From: Gossypium raimondii
Lineage: Eukaryota; Streptophyta; Magnoliopsida; Malvales; Malvaceae
Direction: 5' to 3'
NCBI RefSeq assembly: GCF_025698545.1
Contig: NC_068572.1
Coordinates: 4,464,001 to 4,528,000, forward strand
Length of the DNA: 64,000 nt
Shown: positions 46,077-56,281 of the stretch, in pieces
Position numbering within the stretch: position 1 is the stretch's first letter
How the letters are laid out: every line of letters starts with the position of its first letter
Position numbers and translations under genes: made by a program
The notes under the pieces: model-generated
Told to the model about the DNA's origin: nothing
Seen by the model: only the letters and a program-made list of their open reading frames with translations
Databases searched by the model: none

Positions 46077-47486
46077 TGATAAGGGGTCGCACGCGGACCA
46101 AGATCGAGTTGCCAAGTCACGGAAAACTTCTATGAAAACGCTAGACGCTTGGATCTGAAAAATAACAGAAAATTAAACTTAGAATCAACAGATTTGAAAC
46201 GAAACACCCAAAACAATAAAGAATCAGCCAAGAATTGAAACACTTATTAATAGGGATTCTTGGAAGCCAAAAACACGAAATTAAACTTCAAGAAAAGTTT
46301 CCAATCAGCCGAATCTGACAAGTAAACACAAAACAGAAAAATTAGACTCAACAGATCACGAAACCCCAAATTGAAGTAGAACTAGGTTTTGTGTGGCAAG
46401 AAAAAGAAGAATTATGAATCAAGAATGATTCTTGATGCCTAAGACTGGTGTCGAACAGATTCTTGAAGATTGAAAGGGCTGGAAACGCAACAAGAGAGAT
46501 TAAAACAATTTAATCAATGAATCGGCACAAGCAGAAAAATTAAAGAGGAATAAACAGCAAGAAAATAAAGAAAAGTCCTAAGAAGCCTTGAAACCAAGAA
46601 AGATTTCACAACTCCCTTCAAACGGCTCTAATCTCCTCTCCAATGTAGAACAATGGCAAGAAGAAGGCTGAAGATGGCTCCCACAATAAAAAAAGATTGT
46701 TAAAACTACTTCTAAAGAAAACTCAAGAGAGAATTCTTGGAGAAAACTCAAAGAGAATTCTTCACTTAATAAAATCTGATTTCAATGTGTTGTGTGTGTG
46801 GGTGGCCGGCCAAGCCTTACATATATAGGCCTACTACTACTTTCCTAACCCTATTAGGAAAACTAAGAAAAAAACCTAATTGATTGACTTTTAAAGGAAA
46901 ATTCGGCCAAGGCCTTTAAATGGGCCTCTTGGACTGAATGTATACATAGAATTTTATTCATAAAGTCTAAAAATTAAACTAAGTATTTAAAGAATTAAAA
47001 CTTAACAAATTGGACCACTTTGACAATTTGGCCTGATTTTCAACTAAGTCTAGTTTGAACTTCTTGATTGGGCTTGGAACATATTATTGGGCCGTGTCTT
47101 CAAGAACATGGGCTTGTGATCCGTTCTCTCCCGAAATTGGTTCGTTGATGCTCGTAACTGAGATCCAATGCGCCTTAGCTGCAAGATTCGGGTTCTTGGA
47201 CCAAGATTTCCAAGATTTGAAATCTTGATTTTCTTGATTCTTGAAATCGCTCAAAACAGCAAAATTGGACCAAGATTCGGTTTCTTGATTTTCTTGAAAA
47301 CAAGAAAGTGAATCTTGATTTTCTTTTTCCTTTGTATACGCATCTAAGGCCTTGCTAATGAAGTCTTGAATGATTCCATTTAGTTTCATACGCATTTGCC
47401 TGGCCTTTGACCTCGTTATTGGGCATTGTGGTAATTTGAGCCCATCACGTCCTTGAGCTTCAATTGGGCCTTTGTGACTTGTATCA
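46077..47486 (-). repeat. 5' LTR of the gypsy element
   Basis: 1410 bp; TGATAC...TTATCA on the minus strand; partner of 41088-42494. A 103-codon frame inside it (47395-47084) is incidental. Confidence 0.88.
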
Positions 47487-47491
47487 CAATT

Positions 47492-48730
47492 CTAGTTCAA
47501 ACCGGATTAAAAAAGGTTGTTACCGGGAAAAAGCCTTAAAATCTAAATCAAATAGAATGGGAAGAGCTTGATGAAAAGGCCTTATCTGCAATCCAGTTGT
47601 GCCTCGCGAATACGATATTGCAGGAGGTATTGATGGAGAAGACCTCATCTACCTTGTGGAAAAGGTTAGAAACTCTTTATGCAGCTAAGTCTTTAGCAAA
47701 CCATTTAGTGTTGAAACAACGTCTATTTACGTTTCGCATGAACGAAGGTGAGCTTCTTAGAGATCACATCAATCAATTCATTACTCTTTTAAATGATTTA
47801 AAGAATGTTGAGGTTCATATTGACGATGAAGATCAAGCCATACTATTATTGTGCTATTTACCCCATTCATACAAGTCTTTCAGGGAGACTCTGATTTATG
47901 GCAGAGACAAACTCTCGTTCGAAGATGTGAAGGGTCATTTGTTGAGTAGAGACAAACTCGACAATGAGTTTGGTTTGGATAGTAAGGCAAATAGGCAAGC
48001 TTCCGTTTTGGTAGAATCAAAGAAACGACACAAAAGGTGTCGCTATTGTAAAAAGTTAGGTCAAGTCAAAGCAGATTGTTATAAACTGCGAAATAAAAAA
48101 GCTGCTAAGAGTAACGAGGAAGATGTAGCTGGTGTTAATTTGGTCGATGAAAGCGGTGATGATTTCTTGTTAGTTTCAACGAGCGATAACTCCAAGCTCA
48201 CATCCGAGTGGATCCTAGATTCGAGATATTCTTTCCACATGTGTCCCAATAGAGAATGGTTCTCCACATATAATTCGGTTGAAGGTGGAGTTGTGCGCAT
48301 GGGAAACGATTTATCTAGTAAGGTAATTTGTATTGGTACTGTTAAACTTAGGATACACGATGGGACGATTAGGACATTCTCATATGTCAGGTATGTACCT
48401 GATTTACAAAAGAATCTCATCTCCTTAAGTATTTTAGACTTGAAAGGATGCATAATCAACATCGAGTCGAGCAACATTAATGTATCTCGTGGACCTCTCG
48501 TTTTGTTAAAAGGTAAAAGAACTAGCAGTCTTTATATTCTGGAAGGTTCTACAGTGACTGGTGAAATCGGACGTCCCTCGTTCGTTACAGAGTCGAAACC
48601 AACTCGTTTGAAGCGGAGGCAACTTGGTCATAGGAAGGAAAAAGGTATGACCATTTCGTTGAAGAGAGGTTCTCTTTTGAATGCAGGTTTTGAAAAGTTA
48701 GGGTATTGTGTTCGTGAAAATTAGACCCAG
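47492..48730 (+). pseudogene. Copia gag-protease-(pre-integrase) frame
   Basis: Continues gag from 41085. One in-frame stop near 47540, then an uninterrupted frame to 48724 (375 codons from 47597). Contents in order: gag helices (CLANTILQEVL; SLANHLVLKQRLFTF), UBN2-like segment LLNDLKNVEV..DDEDQAILLL, zinc knuckle CRYCKKLGQVKADC whose His is replaced by Gln, protease region EWILDSRYSFHMC, and pre-integrase remnant RRQLGHRKEKGM. It ends CVREN and a stop, then about 150 bp of tail to the LTR. Integrase, reverse transcriptase and RNase H are absent. The changed zinc-knuckle His and protease active-site surroundings suggest loss of function. Confidence 0.88.
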
Positions 48731-48886
48731 GTTAGTTTTGATTTGGCAGTGCACAAGTTGAAGGCTACAAGTCTTCCAGCTTCTAAACACAGATTCGACT
48801 CAGTTAATTCCCTGAATTGTTTAAGATAGGCCTGTGGCGGGCTTTGGCAAAGATGGCGTTGTAAGAATTCGTGTCAAGGTAGAGAT

Positions 48887-49320
48887 TATTAGAGTTGTGT
48901 GACCCAAATTCTAAGAGATTGCTTGCAAGTCAAGTTAAACAAAATATATTTTCTTTCTAGAAGATTTAGTATTTATTATATAATATATTTAGCATTTATT
49001 AGCATAGTTTATTTGACTTACTAATTTAGCCTATAAATAGGTTCTTTTACAACCTTGGAAAATACGCCCATTAGAAATTAGAACTCATAACACATTTAGA
49101 GAATTTTGTGTTTACGTTTTGAGGGTTCTTTGTTTTCAGGTTTTTGGGGTTTAGTTTTTATCTCCATCTTTTGTACTCTTCGTTCTTTTGCCATTATAGT
49201 AAAATTATCTTTGCCCGTGTTATCCTCTTTAGAGAGATTTTTTCTACGTTAAATTTATGTATTAAATTTCTCAATTTATTCCGCTATTTTTTTTGTTGCT
49301 TAATCGGGTCAATCCTAGCA
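48887..49320 (+). repeat. 3' LTR of the copia element
   Basis: TATTAGAG...CCTAGCA, 434 bp, with the first bases changed from TGTTAG. TATA region cctataaataggttc near 49030. Confidence 0.9.
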
Positions 49321-49325
49321 ATACT

Positions 49326-52300
49326 CAATAAAGTTAAATATTCAATTAATATCCTTAATAGAAGAACAAAGTTGAATTGATGGCATGAACCAGTTGTTGT
49401 TGGCATTCGATACCTTTTTTAAAATATCGATATTGTGATGACAAAGTTAAGAGATAGAAGTATACAACAAGAAACAAATGATTGATTCAAACTAACGACG
49501 CCTGTTAATATCTCTTTTTATTGACCGTAATTTTTATTTTATACTTTTCCAAGGATAATTTATGTTGATATCAAGTCACTTAAGTTATGCCCCTTCCCAC
49601 CATCAACATAGTTCTGTCCTTGCTACTTGGACGACTTATTTTTTTAATATTTATATTTTATACGTTAGTAGTATATAAATTTATATACAATCAATAAATT
49701 AAAACTTAAATCTATTTAATGAACCTCGTGTATTGTCTTGATGGTCAAGGTGTTCACTGTCTCAGATGTATTGTAATTCACCAAAAAAAAAATCTACTTA
49801 ATGAGGTACCAAGCTATAATTTGTAACGTATATAAAATACTTCATGTATTAAAAAATAAAATCCCCATCAAATACTTCATGTATTAAAAAATAAAATCCC
49901 CATCATTTGCGTCATGCTAGTATAGTGATGACATTTTTTTTTAACAATCTCAATATAAATTTTGATCAAATTTACTCTTTTTGAGACAATGGCTAAAACA
50001 ATCCATAGCCATTCCCCAACCCATAAATAAAGATGACCTTAGTCACGCCAAATTCAGCCTAAATAACATTGAATATTTCTTTTAACAAATATATGAGTTG
50101 ACCCAAATTTAAATAAACTCATTCAGTTTTTTTTTAAATGTTTTCAAATTCAATTTTTTATATTATTCGATATGAAAGCATTAAATTTGTTACCATCGCC
50201 ATCCACAAATTTTTATAATTAGCAATGAGAGGCTCAAATTGTCCTGTAATTTCACTTCACAAGACAATATTATATACATATATGAGGTAGCTAAACATAA
50301 AATATATAAATAAACATATAGTCACAAGAAAATACAAATTATTATTTCATTTGAAGTTGACAACATTTTGCTTAATTTTAATATGAATGATTAGCAGCTG
50401 AAACATGTGGCAAGTTGGCGTAATGGATGAGATAATCCCCTAATCTTACAATTTCTGTCTCATCACTTCAAATATTGCCAATATGCTGTGTCTATCAAAC
50501 AATCTTATCCATAATCAGCTTTAATTTTTGAAAAAGGAATGAATTATTGTTTTTTACTTAAAATATTAGATTTTTAAATATGGTAAAATAAATAGGATTG
50601 TATCAACATAGAAAACAGGTGATTATCAAGTTAACATCATTGAACTGTTGCACAATGTTTGGGTTGAATATAGTTTACATTTTTGTGCTTTTTTTAAAAT
50701 GAAAAAGGGTAAAACAAAAAAAAAAAACTATAATTATGCATATTAGTTTGTGTTTAAATCTGTAATGAGATTGGTCCATCTAGGGTCAGCTCCACTTAAC
50801 ACCGTAGAAAGTTGAACCCACAATCATTGGAAGGTGAAAAATATAAAGAAGTAAATGGACAACAAGTAATAGACTAATGGGGGGAGGGGGTTCGGTGGTC
50901 CAACGAGCCCAAGCACTAACATTTTGGGAAATTGGACCTAACCCTCTTGATTGGTCCACCTAATTGACTCCTTCCCAAATAAGCATATTTTATCCCACCA
51001 ATTAATATAAACACAATTTTTATATTAAATTTGTATAACATTAAGTATTAATTTGTTGATAACAGAGGTGATCGCGATCTGGATCAGGTCTAAATAGAAT
51101 TTTAGGTCCGTTTTTAAGTTTGGGTTTGGGTTCAGACTCAACTCAAAAATTGAGTCTAAATTTTTTTTAAGCCTGACCTAAATAAAAATGCTAAAAGTCA
51201 AGTCTAATACGTCCGTATTAAATTTTTTATATTATTATTTTTATAAAAAATTAAATTTTAAAAACATAATACATTAAATACTAAAAGTATTAAAATAAAT
51301 GTTTCTCAACAAATTGAAAATATATTTTAAAAAAATATTTATACTAGAAAATAAATACCTCTAAAATAATAGCAAAATTAACAATAAAATAAGAGTTCTA
51401 AAGAATAACAACAAAATAGTAGCAATATAATAGCGAAACGGCACTAAAACAACAACAAAATTACAGCAAAAAGTAATAGGTCTTTTTGTAAATTTGGATT
51501 GGGCAGAGCCCAAGCCAAAAAATTCACCCAAGACGAAGCCCATTTCATTTTTTACCCAAACCCATTTTTAAAACTACATTTTTATATAAACTCTCTTACT
51601 TTTCGAACAAGCCTTCGGATCGGACCACAAGTTTACTTGATTATGATAACAAAGAATATATATATACATATACTGGGTTTAAGGAATATAATAACTGCCC
51701 GTGCTGATGGTTTTAACCACGGGGGATGAAGGTGAAATGAATTTGGACATAAATATTATTAGATAATTGAAAGCCAATTTGCATTTGACCCCATAAGCAT
51801 AAGCAAAAGCTGTTGTTGTTATAAAGAATGGAAAGACGTAGGAGACAGGGATAAGGGTCTGGACTCTGGTGTTTCTTAACTTTTTAATTGCGTAAATAAC
51901 AAAGATATTTAGGGTCCAGATGTTTTTAATATTTGATTTTACAATTTTTTTATTGAGAGCATACTCGAATTTAGGGGTTTGAAGTCGATCTTCTTAAAAT
52001 AAAAAATTTTCTATTTAGGTCTCTTTATAGTTTATAAAATTTTAAATTAGTAATGATTTGTATTTTGACCTCCCAAAATAATAAAAATTTAATTTAGTCT
52101 TTTAAAAACTATAAAGATGTAAGCTATTAAAATGACAAAATTACATTTTATTATCGTAAAAATATATAATTTAATTTTAGTCCTCAAAAGATTTTCTAAT
52201 TTCGCCTAGAGGGCATAATGTATTTCACCATTACACCTAATATTTGTTGATAATATTAAGATTAATTGATTTGATTTACCATTATAGGACAAACGGTAGC

Positions 52301-52496
52301 ATTTGCTAACATTTTTATTTTAAGAAAAAGGGATTAATTATAGTTTTACTCTCTTTATTATATTAAAATTTGAGATTTAATTTTTCAACATTAGTAAGTT
52401 CATATAAATAGTGTTAAGTGTTAATGGATTCAGGAAAGTCCATGAGTTAATACAATGTTATTAATTTGAACATATACTAATAAAAATATAAAAATA
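49326..52496. other. Intergenic, repeats only
   Basis: No gene recognised. Contains a perfect 35-bp tandem duplication (49835-49904), a diverged copy of the cccaacccataaata repeat (49985-50040), a long imperfect element 51065-51620 with ggtctaaat..gtccg and ...ttcggatcggacc at its ends and aaagcccaag/gcctgacc words inside, and a piece of the 5505-5760 repeat family at 52000-52210. Confidence 0.45.
49835..49904. repeat. Perfect 35-bp tandem duplication
   Basis: 49835-49869 and 49870-49904 are identical (aaatacttcatg...ccccatc). Confidence 0.92.
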
Positions 52497-52942
52497 GGGT
52501 GAATCATAAAAATAGTCACTTCTATTTGTCTCAAATTACATTTCAGTTATTTATGTTTGAAATATTACGTTTTAATCACTTATGTTATCGTTTTGTTACG
52601 AAGGGGTCACCTTACCGTTAAGCTTTGTTACCTCCCTGATGGCGGTCCTACATGGCAACCCAAATGGGTTTTAAATGCCAGCTTGGATGTCCTATGTGGC
52701 AGTTCAAATTAAATTTATTTAATTAAAAAAAACCTATTTTCATCCCAGCAATTGGACATCCAAGTTGGCATTTAAAATCCATTTAGATTGCCACATAGAA
52801 CCGCCGTTAGGAAGTTTAACAGTAGAGTGGCTACTTGGTAACAAAACGATAACGTAAGTGACTAAAACGTAACATTTTAAACATAAGTGACTAAAATGCA
52901 ATCTGAGGTAAACAAAAGTGACTATTTTTTTATAATTTACCC
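52497..52942. mobile_element. Mutator-like MITE with long inverted repeats
   Basis: 446 bp with terminal inverted repeats of about 200 bp (gggtgaatcataaaaatagt against actatttttttataatttaccc; words such as gttatcgttttgtta and ttgccacatagaaccgcc in the arms). Flanks tataaaaata and tgtaaaacta form an imperfect 10-bp target duplication. Same terminal family as the element at 54458-55294. Confidence 0.78.
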
Positions 52943-53610
52943 TGTAAAACTATGAAAGTCAGATTATATTAAATTAAAGTAGAATAATTATAATAAAAAG
53001 ATTAAATTCATTATTAGAAAAAAAGAGAGAGAGAGAAGGGGGATTGAGATGGTTAAAATATTACCATGAATTGGCTAGATTACAATCATTTGCAACTTAC
53101 TATATATTCAACATTATCATCAAATTGAGAAAAAAATTGAAGTAATTTAATTGGTTATAATATACAGCTTTCCTCAATCCTTTACCTTTGCTGTCTTTTG
53201 TGTATATATAAAGAAAGAAAAAGGGCATTACCATGAAATTTGTACCTAACCTCAACATTCACTCAACTTATTATTTGACAAGTGTGAATGTTTGTAGCAA
53301 GGTAGAGAAATAATAGTACATGGGAAGTGACCAATAATTTGTGCATGTCCAAATCAACAAACCTATACATAATTGGGTGAATGTTTCTTTTTTTAATGAA
53401 CAACCTCGATATGCTTGGTTGGAAGCTAGGCGTGGAAGATCAGGTAGATATTGCATCAATGGTGGTGGGGGATGCACGAGGGAATCATTTTACACGTTAG
53501 GTTGATTAAAGCGTTAGCTGACGTTTTGAATGGTAAAAGGTTAGACGGAAAGATGGAAAGACGTGTGGGAATTTTAACCAACAGATGGCGAAGCAATAGA
53601 AGATTATTAA
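52943..53610. other. Intergenic, no gene seen
   Basis: AT-rich sequence with a (GA)n-like stretch near 53025 and no open frame of interest. Confidence 0.5.
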
Positions 53611-53753
53611 CGGTGGTTTAGATGAATGGTACGTTTATTTGTGGTTAGCGTAAAAATAACAGTAGTAATATGATTAGATATTGTAGCGATATTATAACGT
53701 GAGACAAAAAATAAGCTAAATATACCATGCCGCACTACCTATCCAAACTCACC
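53611..53753. mobile_element. MITE with gtgagacaaaaa motif, copy 1
   Basis: Shares with copies at 56044-56182 and 62938-63077 the core tgtagcgatatt..aacgtgagacaaaaa and ends that read ggtttagatgaatgg...ccatgccgca. A diverged copy. Confidence 0.65.
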
Positions 53754-53793
53754 AATTCTCAATGCTCATAAAAAGATGAAATAATATCATAAA

Positions 53794-54328
53794 GGCTTAA
53801 TAATAAATTTGGCCATTAGCGTTTGCATGTTCTGTCAAAATGACCTTAATTGTATTTTTGAGCTTTTTTTTAACCATCACCTTTGTCCTTTTTTTTCAAT
53901 CCGTTTTTCCAATAGATTTAATGAATAAATTTAAGGTTTCAAAATTTCTTTTCTTTCAAAAGGTTTCAATCTTTCGTACGTTTGTTTATTGATAAGCTTT
54001 TCTATTGAGTTAGTTTTTTTAGATAATTACGTTTATTTACTTTAAATTAAGAGTTATTTTTAAATTTAATGTATTTATTTTATTATTTTTTACATTAATT
54101 ATCTTATTGGGTTATCTAAGTAATAAATTATATCTCATTAAAAATATTTCACATATGAAATTCCACATCATTCTCGTTAATTTTTTTAGCGTTATTTTCA
54201 TTAAATTTGTTAGAAAAACCAGATTGAGAAAAAGAACAAAGGTTGATGGCCAAAAAAAGCTCAAAAATACAATTAGGACCATTTTGACAAAACATGCAAA
54301 TGTTAGTGACCAAATTTGTCATTAGGCC
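53794..54328. mobile_element. Mutator-like element with perfect 9-bp TSD
   Basis: 535 bp bounded by TATCATAAA at 53785-53793 and 54329-54337. Terminal inverted repeats of about 80 bp (ggcttaataataaatttgg against ccaaatttgtcattaggcc). No transposase. A 9-bp duplication is the mark of the Mutator superfamily. Confidence 0.88.
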
Positions 54329-54457
54329 TATCATAAATAACCTCTAAATGTTTATCAAAATTTGAATATATTCCATCCACGTTGTATACTTAAAAGTGGA
54401 TTATAAGTTTCATCTTAAAAGTTACTTGTACTTCTTAAACAAGTAAAATTTAATTTT

Positions 54458-55294
54458 GGGTAAACTATAAAATAGTTACTTATGTATAGTTTAAATTACA
54501 TTTTGATCACTGAATTTTAATTTGTTACGTTTTGCTCACTATCGTTATCAATTTGTAACATTTTAGTTACTATGTCATTACCCGTCGTTAAAAACATTGC
54601 AAAATCAGATATTGCACAAATGGTGTCGTTAAATGTTGACTCCAGGGACTGAAGGCACAATTTCCCCTTATCCTTCCCTTTCTTTTTCATGTGAGATCAG
54701 ATGGGTTTTATATAGTTTTTTTTTTAAAACTTTTCTTCTTCTTTTTTGTCACTTAATTTTATTCTTTTTTATTTATTCTTTTTATCTCTTCTTTTCCTTT
54801 TCTCTTTATTTCTTCTCCTTTTACAACCCTAATCGTCACCCAACTATTGCCACCGTTGTCTGGTGATGTTTCAGACCAAACTCACCTCCAAAATGCTCCC
54901 CCTCTTCATCATCTCTCACCTTCTCAAATTAGATTTCTTCAAAATTCTCTTGAGAGCTTCGAAAAACACAAAGCCAAAGATTGGGAACGTCTAAGATCCG
55001 TCCCGCACAAAGTACAAGTACTTTTCGAAAAAAAATTATTGCTATAAATATCACAAATCGGCTCAATTTTCAAAAATTTAATTTCCTACTATGACAGAAA
55101 ACTGTTTTTAAACCAGATTATTTCAAACATTTGTGCCACATTAGACTTTCATAACATTTTTAACGTCAGGAAATGACACGGTGACTAAAATGTTACAAAT
55201 CAATATCATTAGTAACCAAAACGTAACAAATTAAAGTTCAGTGACCAAAACGTGATTTGAACCATACATAAGTGATTATTTTTGCAGTTTACCC
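54458..55294. mobile_element. Mutator-like element with 9-bp TSD and gene-like interior
   Basis: 837 bp bounded by TTTAATTTT at 54449-54457 and 55295-55303. Terminal inverted repeats of about 170 bp (gggtaaactataaaatagtt against ataagtgattatttttgcagtttaccc). The interior 54640-55045 is different in style: a CT-rich run like a 5' leader (54710-54830), then a frame (54847-55047, 66 codons, LSPSQIRFLQNSLESFEKHK) of ordinary amino-acid composition. It has the look of a host gene fragment carried by a Pack-MULE, but the donor gene is not recognised. Confidence 0.8.
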
Positions 55295-55369
55295 TTTAAT
55301 TTTTATATTCTAAAAATAATTGTATTTCAATACTTCAATTTTAAAATTCTTAAAATAATTATGGTAAAA

Positions 55370-55540
55370 GTACCATAGCAATCCCTGTACTATAACTTGG
55401 ATTGCATTTTGTTCTTCTACCAGGAAAATGGATAAATTAGTCCATGAACGTTAGATGAAGGAGCAAAATAGTCCCTCCATTAAAATTGTGCCGTTAAAGA
55501 CTGATTTTGGTGTTTTATATATAAGGAAAAATAACAAATT
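55370..55540. repeat. MITE-like repeat, copy 1 (gtcc-tgta / ttagat-aagagca)
   Basis: Shares with 56845-57020 and 60575-60925 the words ggattgcattttg, aaatggataaattagtcc and ttagat-aaggagcaaa. Non-coding. Confidence 0.5.
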
Positions 55541-56043
55541 TAGCCCTCAATCTTTACATCTATACTCAATTTGATCCCTACTCTTTTATTTGAAACAAAT
55601 TGACCCTCAATCTTTCATTACTAATGTGACACTATTTTATTTTATATGACTTATCAACGAATAGTTTAGATTTTTTAGAAAATTTAAAAAATCATAACTA
55701 TATAATTTAAACTAATTTACCTTTTTTCTTATTTAGATATGTACCATATCATTATTATTTTAATCTCTTCTTTTCAGAAATTAAAATATTTTAATATATT
55801 TATTTTTAAAAAATAGAGTTAAGAATTAATTAATAATTTATGATAAAAATTATTAATGTATTTTGCTTAAATGTTATCTTCAACACATATTACCATTTTA
55901 TCTTTTCAGTGACAAAGATGAAATAGGCAAATTAACAAATCATAATAACCCATAATTCTAATTCAAGATATTTTCTTCTAATTTAAAAAGGGGAGGAAAA
56001 GAAAATAACACTCAACAAAACAACTTCAATTCAAATGAAACTT
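55541..56043. other. AT-rich intergenic sequence
   Basis: No gene or structure recognised. Confidence 0.5.
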
Positions 56044-56182
56044 AGGGTATCTTTAGATTAACGGTGCATTTATCTCCGATCAGGGTAAAAATAGCAGCAA
56101 TGATGAAATTAGTTACTACAGTGATGAGAATAAATATTATAGCATGAGACAAAAAGAGAGCTAAACACATCCATCCAAAAGG
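56044..56182. mobile_element. MITE with gtgagacaaaaa motif, copy 2
   Basis: Ends gggtatctttagattaac and atccatccaaaagg. The core tactacagtgatgag...agcatgagacaaaaagagagct matches copies 1 and 3. It lies about 100 bp past the stop of the HIPP gene. Confidence 0.65.
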
Positions 56183-56281
56183 ACTTATTGTTACATGAAT
56201 TAAATAAATTAATATATTCATACGTTAATGATGAAAGTACTAGTATTTGCATTATTCTTTTTCTACATATTACGAAAGGGT

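Larger units (their letters stand above)
41081..47491 (-). mobile_element. Non-autonomous gypsy element with an unrecognised gene
   Basis: Flanked by CAATT at 41081-41085 and 47487-47491. LTRs 41088-42494 and 46077-47486 are about 1.4 kb and visibly only a few per cent different. A primer-binding site TGGTATCAGA... (complement of 46056-46074) and polypurine tract aaggaaggggg (complement of 42495-42507) give the minus orientation. Two extra bases, AA at 41086-41087, lie between the target duplication and the LTR. The interior (42495-46076) has a gag-like start and an integrase-C-terminal-like end, but no protease, reverse transcriptase or integrase core. Confidence 0.9.
40519..49320 (+). mobile_element. 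Gag-only copia element with TSD ATACT, host of a nested gypsy
   Basis: A complete LTR element: LTRs 40519-40957 and 48887-49320, the 5-bp target duplication ATACT at 40514-40518 and 49321-49325, and primer-binding site tggtatcagag at 40960-40970. Without the gypsy insertion (41081-47491) the interior is about 1.5 kb and codes only for gag, protease and part of the pre-integrase domain. Same family and same shortened gene content as the element at 9142-11302. Confidence 0.92.

Noticed and set aside
47084-47395. 103-codon minus-strand frame with repeated QENQ/KSW words
   Set aside because: It lies wholly within the gypsy 5' LTR; the partner LTR does not keep the frame in the same form.
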